From Streptomyces aurantiacus (GTDB lineage Bacteria; Actinomycetota; Actinomycetes; Streptomycetales; Streptomycetaceae), in the NCBI RefSeq assembly GCF_027107535.1, contig NZ_CP114283.1:1-64000 (forward strand): a DNA stretch of 64,000 bases, written 5' to 3'. Shown here piece by piece: positions 21,927-32,412 of this stretch. The position numbers were made by a program, and so were the translations under genes. Under the pieces are notes generated by a model. It made no database searches. It was not told the DNA's origin and saw nothing but the letters and a program-made list of their open reading frames with translations. The first letter of the stretch is position 1. Every line of letters begins with the position of its first letter.

Positions 21927-21942
21927 ACGCCCTGAGCGGGCG

Positions 21943-22197
21943 CTACTTCCACTGAGTGGAAACGCCGAATCCCGCGGCGATGAAGCCGAAGCCGACCACG
22001 ATGTTCCAGTTGCCCAGCGAATCGATCGGCAGGGACCCGTCCGTCACGTAGAACACGACGATCCAGGCGAGGCCGATGAGGAACATGGCCAGCATGACCG
22101 GGGCGACCCAGGCATTGCTGTTCAGCTTGATGTTGGTCGCCTGCTTCGCCGGGGGCGGCGTGTAGTCGGCCTTCTTGCGGATACGTGACTTCGGCAC
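21943..22197 (-). CDS. crgA: Cell division protein CrgA
   Basis: 84 residues from GTG 22197, exactly the known CrgA length; the longer open frame to 22266 lacks a ribosome site, while AGGAGAG precedes this GTG. Basic N-terminus ([15 protein letters not shown]) and two membrane helices ([40 protein letters not shown]). CrgA coordinates septum formation with growth in aerial hyphae and interacts with division and cell-wall proteins. It is divergent from the DUF881 gene. Confidence 0.96.
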   Translation of the reverse strand: MPKSRIRKKADYTPPPAKQATNIKLNSNAWVAPVMLAMFLIGLAWIVVFYVTDGSLPIDSLGNWNIVVGFGFIAAGFGVSTQWK

Positions 22198-22338
22198 GAG
22201 GGTCTCTCCTGTCGATGCGCTGCGTGGCCGCGCAGGGAACGTGGGCTGACTCCGGGCAGCGTACAAGGGGACTCTTAGCGCTCCCCCGGGCGTCCGTTAG
22301 CGTAGTGCTTCCGCGGCGCCGAAGGAGATAAGGGTACG

Positions 22339-23118
22339 TTGAGCAATTCTGCCGACTCTCCCCAGTCGGGTTCCAGCCCGGACCGTATCCGGCGATTCAA
22401 GCCGGTACGGGTGCTGACCGCGGCCGTCTTCGCCCTGGCCGGACTGATCTTCTTCACCAGCTTCGACACCGCCAAGGGCACCAACATCCGCACGGACGCC
22501 TCGCTGCTGAAGCTCTCCGATCTCATCCACGAGCGCAGTCACAAGAACGGGCAGCTCGACGAGAGCAACGGATCACTGCGCGACGACGTCGAGGCCCTCG
22601 CCGAGCGGGACAACGGCAGCACCGCGGCGGAGGAGGCCAAGCTCGCCGCCCTGGAGAAGAACGCGGGCACCCAGAAGCTCAGGGGCAGGGCCCTCACGGT
22701 CACCCTCAACGACGCGCCTCCGAACGCGACGGCCAAGCTGCCCGGCTACCCCGAGCCGCAGCCCGACTATCTGGTCATTCACCAGCAGGACCTGCAAGCC
22801 GTGGTCAACGCCCTGTGGCAGGGCGGAGCCAAGGGCATCAAGGTCATGGACCAGCGGCTGATCTCCACCAGTGCCGTCCGCTGTGTCGGCAACACGCTGA
22901 TCCTCCAGGGCCGCGTGTACTCGCCCCCGTACAAGATCCAGGCGGTCGGTGACCCGGAGAAGCTGCAGAAGGCCCTCTCGGCCTCGCCCGCCATCCAGAA
23001 CTACATGGTGTACGTCAACGTCTACGGGCTCGGCTGGAAGGTCGAGGAGAACGGGACGGCGACTCTTCCCGGCTACTCGGGCACGGTGGACCTGCACTAC
23101 GCGAAGCCCGTGGAGTAG
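22339..23118 (+). CDS. DUF881 membrane-anchored protein
   Basis: 259 residues, TTG start with AAGGAG about 11 bases upstream. One N-terminal membrane helix (VLTAAVFALAGLIFFTSFDTA), a coiled-coil-like stretch (residues 50-110, rich in Glu/Asp/Leu) and the DUF881 domain (LTVTLNDAP, VNALWQGGAKGIKVMDQRLISTSAVRCVGNTLILQG). Likely extracytoplasmic. Mycobacterium has a DUF881 gene in the same crgA neighbourhood. A role at the envelope or division site is inferred only from context. Confidence 0.88.
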   Translation: MSNSADSPQSGSSPDRIRRFKPVRVLTAAVFALAGLIFFTSFDTAKGTNIRTDASLLKLSDLIHERSHKNGQLDESNGSLRDDVEALAERDNGSTAAEEAKLAALEKNAGTQKLRGRALTVTLNDAPPNATAKLPGYPEPQPDYLVIHQQDLQAVVNALWQGGAKGIKVMDQRLISTSAVRCVGNTLILQGRVYSPPYKIQAVGDPEKLQKALSASPAIQNYMVYVNVYGLGWKVEENGTATLPGYSGTVDLHYAKPVE

Positions 23119-23222
23119 CGGAGCGGAACCTGCCATGGTCCGACGGGGCCGGCCACGTCCGTGGAGCGGAAGCCCCAAAGGCCTGTGGAGCGCGAGCCCA
23201 TGGGGTAGAAGGCTGTGAAGTA

Positions 23223-23957
23223 GTGGAGCAGCTGCCGCTGGGGGGCCTTGTGCCGGTGCGAGTGGTCGTCAGGACGTTCAGCGAGCTGTGCATCACGGTG
23301 GGCACCGTGATCGTGCTCTTCGTGGTCTACGTGCTGTTCTGGACGGGTGTGAAGGCCGACACCGCGATGGACGACCAGATCGCGCAGCTCCAGGACCAGT
23401 GGGCGAGGAGCGCCGTGGCCTCCGGGCCCCGGGAAGCGACGGCGACGGAGAACCCTCAGGCGGCTCCCGGGAAACCCGCCGCGTACAAGGACGGCAAGCC
23501 CTTCGCCGTCATGTACATTCCGCGGCTCGGTTTCACGTGGAACAAGCCCGTCCTCGAAGGCACGAGAACGAACACCCTCAAGAAGGGCCTGGGCCACTAC
23601 GCGAGCACCGCGCGTCTCGGCGAGCAGGGCAACTTCGCCGTCGCCGGCCATCGCCGTACGTACGGGGACCCGTTCAAGGACTTCCCCCGGCTGCGTCCGG
23701 GAGACGCGGTGGTGCTGACCGACGGCACGACGTGGTTCACCTACCGCATCGACACCAAGCCCTACAAGACGCTGCCTCGTGACACGGCGGTCATCGACCC
23801 CGTGCCGAAGAAGTCCGGGTACACGCGAGCGGGCCGATATCTGACGCTGACCACGTGCGAACCGGAATGGGGACACAGCCACCGGCTGATCGTCTGGGCG
23901 CACCTTGATGCGACCCAGCCTGTGGAGGCTGGGAAACCGGAGGCTCTCCGCCGTTAG
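23223..23957 (+). CDS. Class E sortase (first of three)
   Basis: 244 residues: N-terminal membrane anchor (LCITVGTVIVLFVVYVLFW, residues 22-40), then the sortase fold with His143 (AGHRRTYGDPF), Cys212 (LTLTTCEP) and Arg221 (HSHRLIVWA). Class E sortases join surface proteins with LAxTG motifs to peptidoglycan. GTG start with no strong ribosome site. The codons for Gly103-Asn107 contain a near-perfect parS (23530-23543). It is separate from the srtE1/srtE2 pair and may have its own substrates or be a housekeeping paralogue. Confidence 0.9.
   Translation: MEQLPLGGLVPVRVVVRTFSELCITVGTVIVLFVVYVLFWTGVKADTAMDDQIAQLQDQWARSAVASGPREATATENPQAAPGKPAAYKDGKPFAVMYIPRLGFTWNKPVLEGTRTNTLKKGLGHYASTARLGEQGNFAVAGHRRTYGDPFKDFPRLRPGDAVVLTDGTTWFTYRIDTKPYKTLPRDTAVIDPVPKKSGYTRAGRYLTLTTCEPEWGHSHRLIVWAHLDATQPVEAGKPEALRR
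23530..23543. other. parS: parS variant inside the sortase gene
   Basis: GTTTCACGTGGAAC differs from the ParB consensus by one base (A to G at position 11). It encodes part of Gly-Phe-Thr-Trp-Asn, so ParB binding and coding overlap. Single-mismatch sites are known among Streptomyces parS. Confidence 0.65.
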
Positions 23958-24009
23958 TCTGGTTGGGTACGGCGTGAGTCTGGTGCCGTGGTGCGACGGA
24001 AGGGACGGC

Positions 24010-24171
24010 ATGTACGGCTTTATCTGGCGGCATCTGCCGGGGAACACGTGGATCAAGGCGCTGCTTTCCATCGTGCTGGCCCTCGCGACGGTCTACGTGC
24101 TCTTCCAGTACGTCTTCCCGTGGGCGGAACCGCTGTTGCCCTTCAACGACGTGACGGTGGACAACCAGTGA
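24010..24171 (+). CDS. Small conserved membrane protein
   Basis: 53 residues: MYGFIWRHLPGNTWIKALLS then one long membrane helix (IVLALATVYVLFQYVFPW) and a short tail (AEPLLPFNDVTVDNQ). GAAGGGA precedes ATG. Its stop overlaps the next start (GTGA), so it is coupled to pabA/trpG. Tiny proteins at this place are conserved in Streptomyces; function unknown. Confidence 0.8.
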   Translation: MYGFIWRHLPGNTWIKALLSIVLALATVYVLFQYVFPWAEPLLPFNDVTVDNQ

Positions 24172-24806
24172 GCGCACGGATTCTCGTCGTCGACAACTAC
24201 GACAGCTTCGTCTACAACCTGGTCCAGTACCTCTACCAGCTCGGCGCCGAGTGCGAGGTGCTGCGCAACGACGAGGTGGCGATGACACACGCGCAGGACG
24301 GGTTCGACGGTGTCCTGCTGTCGCCCGGCCCGGGCACTCCCGAGGAGGCCGGGGTCTGCGTGGACATGGTGCGGCACTGCGCGGCGACCGGAGTTCCCGT
24401 CTTCGGGGTCTGCCTCGGGATGCAGTCGATGCAGGTGGCCTACGGCGGGGTGGTCGACCGGGCGCCCGAGCTGCTCCACGGCAAGACGTCCCTCGTCGAG
24501 CACGAGGGCACGGGCGTGTTCGCCGGGCTGCCGTCCCCCTTCACCGCCACCCGCTACCACTCGCTGGCCGCAGAACCGAAGACCGTGCCGGCCGACCTCC
24601 AGGTCACGGCCCGCACGCACGACGGGATCATCATGGGGCTCCGGCACCGTGAACTCCCGGTCGAGGGAGTGCAGTTCCACCCCGAATCCGTGCTGACCGA
24701 GCACGGGCACCGCATGCTGGCCAACTGGCTGGTCGAGTGCGGCGACCAGGGAGCCGTCGCCAGGTCGGTGGGGCTCGCCCCGGTGGTGGGCAGGGCCACG
24801 GCGTGA
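24168..24806 (+). CDS. pabA: Anthranilate/aminodeoxychorismate synthase glutaminase subunit
   Basis: 212-residue class I glutamine amidotransferase: NYDSFVYNLVQYL N-terminus, LSPGPGTPEEAG, nucleophile Cys in GVCLGMQS (near residue 83), and the His-Glu pair in VQFHPESVLTEHG. It supplies ammonia to a chorismate-using partner for tryptophan or folate; which one cannot be told (trpG is the other name). GTG start overlaps the upstream stop and its own stop overlaps the next GTG. Its place between sortases is conserved in actinobacteria without an obvious reason. Confidence 0.92.
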   Translation: MSARILVVDNYDSFVYNLVQYLYQLGAECEVLRNDEVAMTHAQDGFDGVLLSPGPGTPEEAGVCVDMVRHCAATGVPVFGVCLGMQSMQVAYGGVVDRAPELLHGKTSLVEHEGTGVFAGLPSPFTATRYHSLAAEPKTVPADLQVTARTHDGIIMGLRHRELPVEGVQFHPESVLTEHGHRMLANWLVECGDQGAVARSVGLAPVVGRATA

Positions 24807-26518
24807 CCGCCCTGCGCCCCGAGCGCGACAGTGCCGCCCCGTACGGCGAGGACGCCGGGTACGGGGGCGCTGCGGCGTTCGAGGCGACGGGCGCCTTCGA
24901 GGGAGCGACCGCCTTCGAAGCGAACCCTGATGCCGGGCCGACCGGTGACGGCCGGACGGGTGGCGCGATGCGGGCCGCCGTCGACGGGCTCGCCGACCCG
25001 CTCAGCGACCCCCTCCCGGGCCGACGCCGGCACGCGGCACCGGAGCAGGAGTGGTACGACCCGCAGGCGTACACGCGGGACTGGAGCGTCGGGCAGAGCA
25101 CCTCGTCGCCCGCGGAGCCGGTGCGCCGCGCGCACGCGGAGCCGGCGCACGGCTATTCCGAACCGCTGCCGCCGTACACCGCTCCCCAGTCGCCCCACGT
25201 GCAATCACAGGCTTCGTACGGGCAGCCGCAGCCGTCCTACCCGGACGCCCGGTCGTCGTCGTACGCCGGACCGCAGCCGCCCTACGCGGAACGGCAGACG
25301 TCGTTCGCAGAGCCACCGATGTCGTTCACGGAACCGCAGCCGCCGTTCACCGCGTCGCCGCGGCCGTACCAGGAGCCGCGGACGGGCCTTGGGGAGCCCG
25401 GGGCGGGTGCTGGGTACCAGGAGGCCCGAACGCCGTACGCAGGGGCGCCAGGGCCGTCAGGAGCCCCGCAGGCGCCGTACGACGCCGCCTACGCCCCGAC
25501 GGCACCCTTCCCTGGCCCTTCCCGGCGCTCCCAGGCCTCTTCGCCCTCCTCGCCGCTGTACGGCACGACGCCCGCCCCCGACGAGACGGTGGCGCTGCCC
25601 GTCGTCGGGGCCGAGTCCATATCCGGCTTCCCGACGCCCTCCGCGCCCGCTGCGGCCCCCGTACGGCCCGCGGACGCGGAGGCTCTCTCAGGCGGCCGTG
25701 CGGCCCGGCGCAAGGCCGCCAGGCGTCACGGGAAGCACGGCGGGGCCGGCGGGGCAGGTGGAGTCGGCGAGACCCACGAGGAACAGGCGGACACCGGTGC
25801 GCCCCTCTCGCGCGTGGCCGCGCGCCGCGCGGCCAAGGCGCGGAAGCCGGGCGCGGCGGTGATGGCCAGCCGGGCGATCGGCGAGGTGTTCATCACCACC
25901 GGTGTACTGATGCTGCTGTTCGTGACCTACCAGCTGTGGTGGACGAACATCAGGGCCAACGCGCAGGCGGGCAGCGAGGCGAGCAGCCTCCAGAACGACT
26001 GGGCCAACGGCAAGCGGAACCCGGGCACCTTCGAGCCCGGGCAGGGATTCGCCCTTCTGCGCATCCCGAAGCTGGACGTGGTCGTGCCGATCGCCGAAGG
26101 CATCGACAAGAAGCGTGTCCTGGACCGCGGCATGGTCGGCCACTATGCCGAGAAGGGCCTGCAGACCGCGATGCCGGACGCCAAGACGGGCAACTTCGGG
26201 CTCGCGGGGCACCGCAACACGCACGGCGAACCGTTCCGGTACGTCAACCGGCTCAAGCCGGGCGACGCGATCGTCGTCGAGACGCAGGACAAGTACTTCG
26301 TCTACAAGATGGCGTCCATCCTGCCGGTGACCGCGCCGAGCAACACGGCCGTCCTGGACGCGATCCCCAAGGGATCGACCTTCAAGTCGGCGGGCCGCTA
26401 CATCACCCTCACCACCTGCACCCCGGAATTCACCAGCAAGTACCGGATGATCGTCTGGGGCACCATGGTCGAGGAACGGCCGCGCAGCGAGGGGAAACCG
26501 GACGCACTCGTCGGCTGA
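24803..26518 (+). CDS. srtE1: Class E sortase with long disordered N-terminus
   Basis: 571 residues from GTG 24803, overlapping the previous stop. Residues 1-330 are low-complexity with many Tyr-Pro-Gln segments (SYGQPQPSYPD, YAGPQPPYAE, FTEPQPPF) and a basic patch (GRAARRKAARRHGKHGG), all before the membrane helix (VFITTGVLMLLFVTYQLWW), so cytoplasmic. The catalytic domain has His in LAGHRNTHGEPF, Cys in LTTCTPEF and Arg in YRMIVWG. By gene order it matches S. coelicolor SrtE1, which anchors chaplins. The long cytoplasmic tail may bind partners; that is inference. Confidence 0.87.
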   Translation: MTALRPERDSAAPYGEDAGYGGAAAFEATGAFEGATAFEANPDAGPTGDGRTGGAMRAAVDGLADPLSDPLPGRRRHAAPEQEWYDPQAYTRDWSVGQSTSSPAEPVRRAHAEPAHGYSEPLPPYTAPQSPHVQSQASYGQPQPSYPDARSSSYAGPQPPYAERQTSFAEPPMSFTEPQPPFTASPRPYQEPRTGLGEPGAGAGYQEARTPYAGAPGPSGAPQAPYDAAYAPTAPFPGPSRRSQASSPSSPLYGTTPAPDETVALPVVGAESISGFPTPSAPAAAPVRPADAEALSGGRAARRKAARRHGKHGGAGGAGGVGETHEEQADTGAPLSRVAARRAAKARKPGAAVMASRAIGEVFITTGVLMLLFVTYQLWWTNIRANAQAGSEASSLQNDWANGKRNPGTFEPGQGFALLRIPKLDVVVPIAEGIDKKRVLDRGMVGHYAEKGLQTAMPDAKTGNFGLAGHRNTHGEPFRYVNRLKPGDAIVVETQDKYFVYKMASILPVTAPSNTAVLDAIPKGSTFKSAGRYITLTTCTPEFTSKYRMIVWGTMVEERPRSEGKPDALVG

Positions 26519-26620
26519 GCACGCGTGGGAGTTCCTGGAAGCGCATGACGGGCTTTCCAGGACCGCATCCCACGATTCATGGACATCAGAACTTCTGAGA
26601 CACCAGACGGGGAAAACGCA

Positions 26621-27364
26621 GTGGCAGCGACGACCGACCACGAAGAGCACACGGACGCGTCGGCGTCCTCGCCCGCGCCGCGGCGGCGGCGTGGCGGCGG
26701 CCGGATCGCGGCGGCCGTCAGCGTCTTCGGCGAGCTCCTGATCACCGCGGGTCTGATCCTCGGGCTGTTCGTCGCCTACTCGCTGTGGTGGACGAACGTG
26801 ATCGCGGACCGTGAGGCCGACAAGCAGGGCGACAAGGTGCGCGACCACTGGGCCGAGGACCGCGGCCCGGTCGGCCTGGACACCAAGGACGGCATCGGCT
26901 TCCTGCACGTCCCGGCGATGGGCAGCGGCGAGGTGCTGGTCAAGAAGGGCACCTCCGCGAAGCTGCTCAACAACGGCATCGCCGGCTACTACACGGACCC
27001 CGTCAAGTCCGCCCTTCCGCAGGACAAGAAGGGGAACTTCTCGCTGGCCGCCCACCGCGACGGCCACGGCGCGAAGTTCCACAACATCGACCGGCTCAAG
27101 AAGGGCGACGCGATCGTCTTCGAGACCAAGGACGACTGGTACGTCTACAAGGTCTACGCGACCCTTCCGGAGACGTCGAAGTTCAACGTCAAGGTTCTCG
27201 CGCCCGTCCCCAAGGAGTCGGGGAAGAAGAAGGCGGGCCGCTACATCACGCTGACGACCTGCACGCCGGTCTACACGTCCCGCTACCGGTACGTGGTCTG
27301 GGGCGAGCTGGACCGGGTGGAGAAGGTGAACGACGAGCGGACGCCGCCGGCGGAGCTGCGCTGA
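26621..27364 (+). CDS. srtE2: Class E sortase
   Basis: 247 residues from GTG 26621 (GGGGAA upstream); ATG 26579 is an alternative adding 14 residues. Short basic N-terminus (PRRRRGGGR), one membrane helix (LLITAGLILGLFVAYSLWW), catalytic His in LAAHRDGHGAKF, Cys in LTTCTPVY, Arg in YRYVVWG. By order it corresponds to S. coelicolor SrtE2. It lies 102 bases after srtE1, so the two are probably co-transcribed. A 15-bp bidirectional terminator follows. Confidence 0.88.
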   Translation: MAATTDHEEHTDASASSPAPRRRRGGGRIAAAVSVFGELLITAGLILGLFVAYSLWWTNVIADREADKQGDKVRDHWAEDRGPVGLDTKDGIGFLHVPAMGSGEVLVKKGTSAKLLNNGIAGYYTDPVKSALPQDKKGNFSLAAHRDGHGAKFHNIDRLKKGDAIVFETKDDWYVYKVYATLPETSKFNVKVLAPVPKESGKKKAGRYITLTTCTPVYTSRYRYVVWGELDRVEKVNDERTPPAELR

Positions 27365-27404
27365 ACTTACTGGTCCTCTTCCGGAGGGCCAGTCACCTAG
27401 CATG

Positions 27405-27453
27405 GCGGAAGCCCCGAAGCCGCGACTTTCTCTTGCGACTTCGGGGCTTCCGC
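27405..27453. terminator. Bidirectional terminator
   Basis: GCGGAAGCCCCGAAG and its exact reverse complement (15 bp) flank a 19-base loop, between convergent srtE2 and the endonuclease gene. A smaller hairpin ACTGGTCCT/AGGGCCAGT precedes it at 27369-27393. Confidence 0.85.
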
Positions 27454-27466
27454 GCGTGGCAGGTGT

Positions 27467-28498
27467 CTATCCCAGGACGTCCAGCGACGTACCTGAAGCC
27501 CATGCCTCGAGTAGTGCGCGAGGTACGGCGGTGATGCCGCCGTCGCCCGCGATATTCAGAGCGTCGCGCGTGAACGGACATGTGGCGACGTAGAGCGCCA
27601 CGTCCGCGTTGTGCAGGACCTTGGCCGCGCCGAGGAACTTCTGGATGTCGGGACTGGCGACGGAGACATAGGGTGCGAATCTCTTACACTGCACGACGAG
27701 ATGCCGCCCGTCGGCGGTACGGCCGGTGATGTCCACGCCCCGGTCTCCGCGGCCGCCTCGTACGACGACTGCGGTACAGCCGTCGAGGCGCAGCAGTTCG
27801 GCGACGCGCTCCTCGAACTCAGCCCCGCTCAGGGCGTCGAGGGACGCCATGACACCGGCGAGAGGCCGGTCTCCGTGTGGGCTTGCCAGCCGCTGCAGTC
27901 GTGCATTGTGCTGGCGGAGCCGCCGCTCGATGCGCTGGACGCCGGTGCGCAGGGCGATCAGCTCCTGACGCTGCTCGCTGGATGTCTCGATCAGGGAGTT
28001 GAACATCGGGACGACGGTTCGGCCGAGGATGTGGGTGATGCGCTGGTCGATTCGGTCGTCGAGGGAGAAGGCATCTCTGTCGACAGGGGTATCCACAGGC
28101 CGTGTGCGCGCCTGGTACTCCATGTCGAGGAGATATGTGCGTACCTGACGGGCGATTTCGCTGTCGCGGAGGAGCATGGCGACGTTGAGGACGGCACGGC
28201 GGGAGAGGAGCGCAAGGGATGCTGTGCGTGACTGATTCCCACTGAGCTCCTTGAAGGAGCTCAGTTCTGGACCTGTCAAAACCCGGTAGCCGTTGGCTTC
28301 CAGTTCTGCTCGGTGGTCGACCACCAGAGAACGGATGGCTTTGATGCCAACCTGGAAGTATGCGGCCGCCATCGCCGTAGTCACATGCATGCCGTCCGGC
28401 AGCAGTGACAGTGCCTTGACTTTGTCGAGCACTTCCGTGCGCGACAGCGCGCTGTCGCGCAGGGTCTTGGATTCCAGCAGAGCCGTTTCGTTGATCAC
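27467..28498 (-). CDS. Mrr-type restriction endonuclease with antirepressor-like N-terminal domain
   Basis: 343 residues, GTG start with GGAAGGGG 8 bases upstream. Residues 25-130 resemble the ORF6N/Bro-N-type DNA-binding domain of phage antirepressors (MHVTTAMAAAYFQVGIKAIR, RRAVLNVAMLLRDSEIARQVRTYLLDMEY). A helical linker follows, then an Mrr-like PD-(D/E)xK domain from about 215: GAEFEERVAELLRLDGC, GDRGVDI (metal-binding Asp) and VVQCKR (QxK). All catalytic residues are present. No methylase or specificity partner is nearby, so a type IV (modified-DNA) nuclease or a phage-defence protein is likely. In S. coelicolor, as I recall, srtE2 and pknB are adjacent, so this gene looks inserted. Confidence 0.82.
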   Translation of the reverse strand: MINETALLESKTLRDSALSRTEVLDKVKALSLLPDGMHVTTAMAAAYFQVGIKAIRSLVVDHRAELEANGYRVLTGPELSSFKELSGNQSRTASLALLSRRAVLNVAMLLRDSEIARQVRTYLLDMEYQARTRPVDTPVDRDAFSLDDRIDQRITHILGRTVVPMFNSLIETSSEQRQELIALRTGVQRIERRLRQHNARLQRLASPHGDRPLAGVMASLDALSGAEFEERVAELLRLDGCTAVVVRGGRGDRGVDITGRTADGRHLVVQCKRFAPYVSVASPDIQKFLGAAKVLHNADVALYVATCPFTRDALNIAGDGGITAVPRALLEAWASGTSLDVLG

Positions 28499-28651
28499 GC
28501 TCTACCCCTTCCGCTGGTGCAGTGGCCTCTGGGCCAGCGGAAGGCTCTGACTTCCCACCCGTCAGCTCAACGGGTAGGGGCGGTATGAAGGTGTGGTCGG
28601 TTCTCGCACGGAGGGTCGAGGCGGGTTTCCGGAAGCCCTGCCCGGCCAAAC

Positions 28652-28703
28652 ACGACGGAGCTCTCGTCACCCCTCTGCCCAGGGGTGACGAGAGCTCCGT
28701 CGT
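28652..28703 (-). terminator. pknB terminator
   Basis: Perfect 23-bp arms (starting ACGACGGAGCTCTCGTC) with a CTGCCC loop, 19 bases after the pknB stop; the longest hairpin in the window. Confidence 0.9.
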
Positions 28704-28721
28704 AGCGCGTAGTACGAGGCG

Positions 28722-30752
<2,031 letters not shown>

Positions 30753-30921
30753 AGCTACCTACCAGCCTTTTCCGACGGTCCGGACCACACCACGTGTGGT
30801 CCGGCGGTGTGCTGTCCGGGCATACCGTACCCGGCTCGCCTTGACTGACCTGGCCACAACCGTCACCCGATACAGGACCGGTATCGCAACGTGCACCGAT
30901 GCGAAGGGGACGTGAGCGGGG

Positions 30922-32412
30922 TCACTTCTTGCTGTCGATGACTGCCTTCATCACGTCCCTTGCGATCGGAGCGGCCAGACCGCCGCCGGAGATGTCGTCA
31001 CGGTTGGCGCTCTCGTCCTCGACGACCACGGCGACGGCGACCGGAGAGCTGCCGTCGTCGAGCTTCGCGTACGAGATGAACCAGGCGTACGGGTTCTCGC
31101 TGTTGTCGACACCACGCTGGGCGGTACCGGTCTTGCCACCGACGGTGACGCCGTCCTCGTTGATCTGGCCCTTGGTGCCGGTGCCCTCCTTGACGACCGT
31201 CTCCATCATCGACTGAAGGATCTGGGCGTTCTTCTCGGACAGCGGCTCGCTCATCTGCTCCGGATCGGTCTGCGCGATGACGTCGAGGTTCGGCGCCTGG
31301 AGCTTGTCGACCATGTACGGCTTCATGAGCTTGCCGTCGTTGGCGATGGCCGCGGACACCATGGCCATCTGCAGCGGAGTCGTGGCGGTCTCGAACTGGC
31401 CGATCGAGCTGAGCGCGGTCTGCGGCCGGTCCATCTTCTCGGGGAAGACGGAGGCGCTGGAACGGATCGGCACGAACTGCTCGGAGTTGAAGCCGAACTT
31501 CTTGGCCTCCTCCAGCATGTCCTCCTTGCCGACGTCGACGCCCAGCTTGCCGAAGACGGTGTTGCAGGACACCCGCAGCGCCTCGCGCAGCGTCGCGTTC
31601 TTGCAGGGGATGTTCCCCTCGTTCTTCAGCTCGGTGGTGGTGTCCGGCAGGGTGTACGGCAGCGGCGAGTCGGTCTTCTCGTCGGCGTCGTCGTAGACGC
31701 CGTTCTCCAGCGCCGCGGCGGCGGTGACCACCTTGAAGGTGGATCCGGGCGGGTAGATCTCGCGCAGCGCCCGGTTGAGCATCGGGTTGTCGGGGTTGTT
31801 CTTCTTCTGGAGCTTCTCCCAGGCACTGCCGTCGACCTTGGTGGAGTTCCCGGCGAACGACGACGGGTCGTACGAGGGGGTGGAGGCCAGTGCCAGGATC
31901 GCCCCGGTCTCCGGGTCGATCGCGGCGACGGCACCCTTGCCCTGCTTCAACAGACCCTTGTACGCGGCCTTCTGCGCGGCGGCGTTGAGCGTGGTGACGA
32001 CATTGCCGCCCTCCTGCTTCTCGCCGGTGATCATGTCGAGGGTGCGGCGGAAGAAGAGCCGGTCGTCGTTGCCGGTGAGGATGCCGTCCTCGATGCTCTC
32101 CAGCTGCGTGGCACCGAAGGCCTGCGAGGCGTAGCCCGTGACGGGGGCCCACATCGCGCCGTCCTTGTAGGTGCGCTTGTACTCGAAGTCGTTGAAGTCG
32201 TCGCCACTCGTCTTGGTGGACCCGGTGATCGGGTTGCCGTCGACGATGATGTCGCCGCGCGGGGTGGCGTAGCGGGCGATGGCGACGCGGCGGTTCTTGG
32301 GGTCCTTCTTCAGCGTGTCCGCCTGGACGTACTGGATCCAGTTGTCGCGGATGAGCAGGGCGAGGACGAGGAGGCCGCAGAAGATCGCGATCCGGCGCAG
32401 GGGCTTGTTCAC
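30922..32412 (-). CDS. pbpA: Penicillin-binding protein A (class B transpeptidase)
   Basis: 496 residues from GTG 32412, overlapping the rodA stop (GTGA). N-terminal membrane anchor (RIAIFCGLLVLALLIRDNW), then the transpeptidase domain with SxxK (PGSTFKVV), SxN (RVSCNTVFGK) and KTG (GGKTGTAQRG). It cross-links peptidoglycan and pairs with the SEDS glycosyltransferase encoded just before it. The open frame extends further upstream through rodA but without family sequence. Confidence 0.95.
   Translation of the reverse strand: MNKPLRRIAIFCGLLVLALLIRDNWIQYVQADTLKKDPKNRRVAIARYATPRGDIIVDGNPITGSTKTSGDDFNDFEYKRTYKDGAMWAPVTGYASQAFGATQLESIEDGILTGNDDRLFFRRTLDMITGEKQEGGNVVTTLNAAAQKAAYKGLLKQGKGAVAAIDPETGAILALASTPSYDPSSFAGNSTKVDGSAWEKLQKKNNPDNPMLNRALREIYPPGSTFKVVTAAAALENGVYDDADEKTDSPLPYTLPDTTTELKNEGNIPCKNATLREALRVSCNTVFGKLGVDVGKEDMLEEAKKFGFNSEQFVPIRSSASVFPEKMDRPQTALSSIGQFETATTPLQMAMVSAAIANDGKLMKPYMVDKLQAPNLDVIAQTDPEQMSEPLSEKNAQILQSMMETVVKEGTGTKGQINEDGVTVGGKTGTAQRGVDNSENPYAWFISYAKLDDGSSPVAVAVVVEDESANRDDISGGGLAAPIARDVMKAVIDSKK

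Noticed and set aside
28652..28703. 23-bp perfect inverted repeat as an operator or transposon end
   Set aside because: Its position just after the pknB stop and its short loop fit a terminator; no target-site duplication or transposase.
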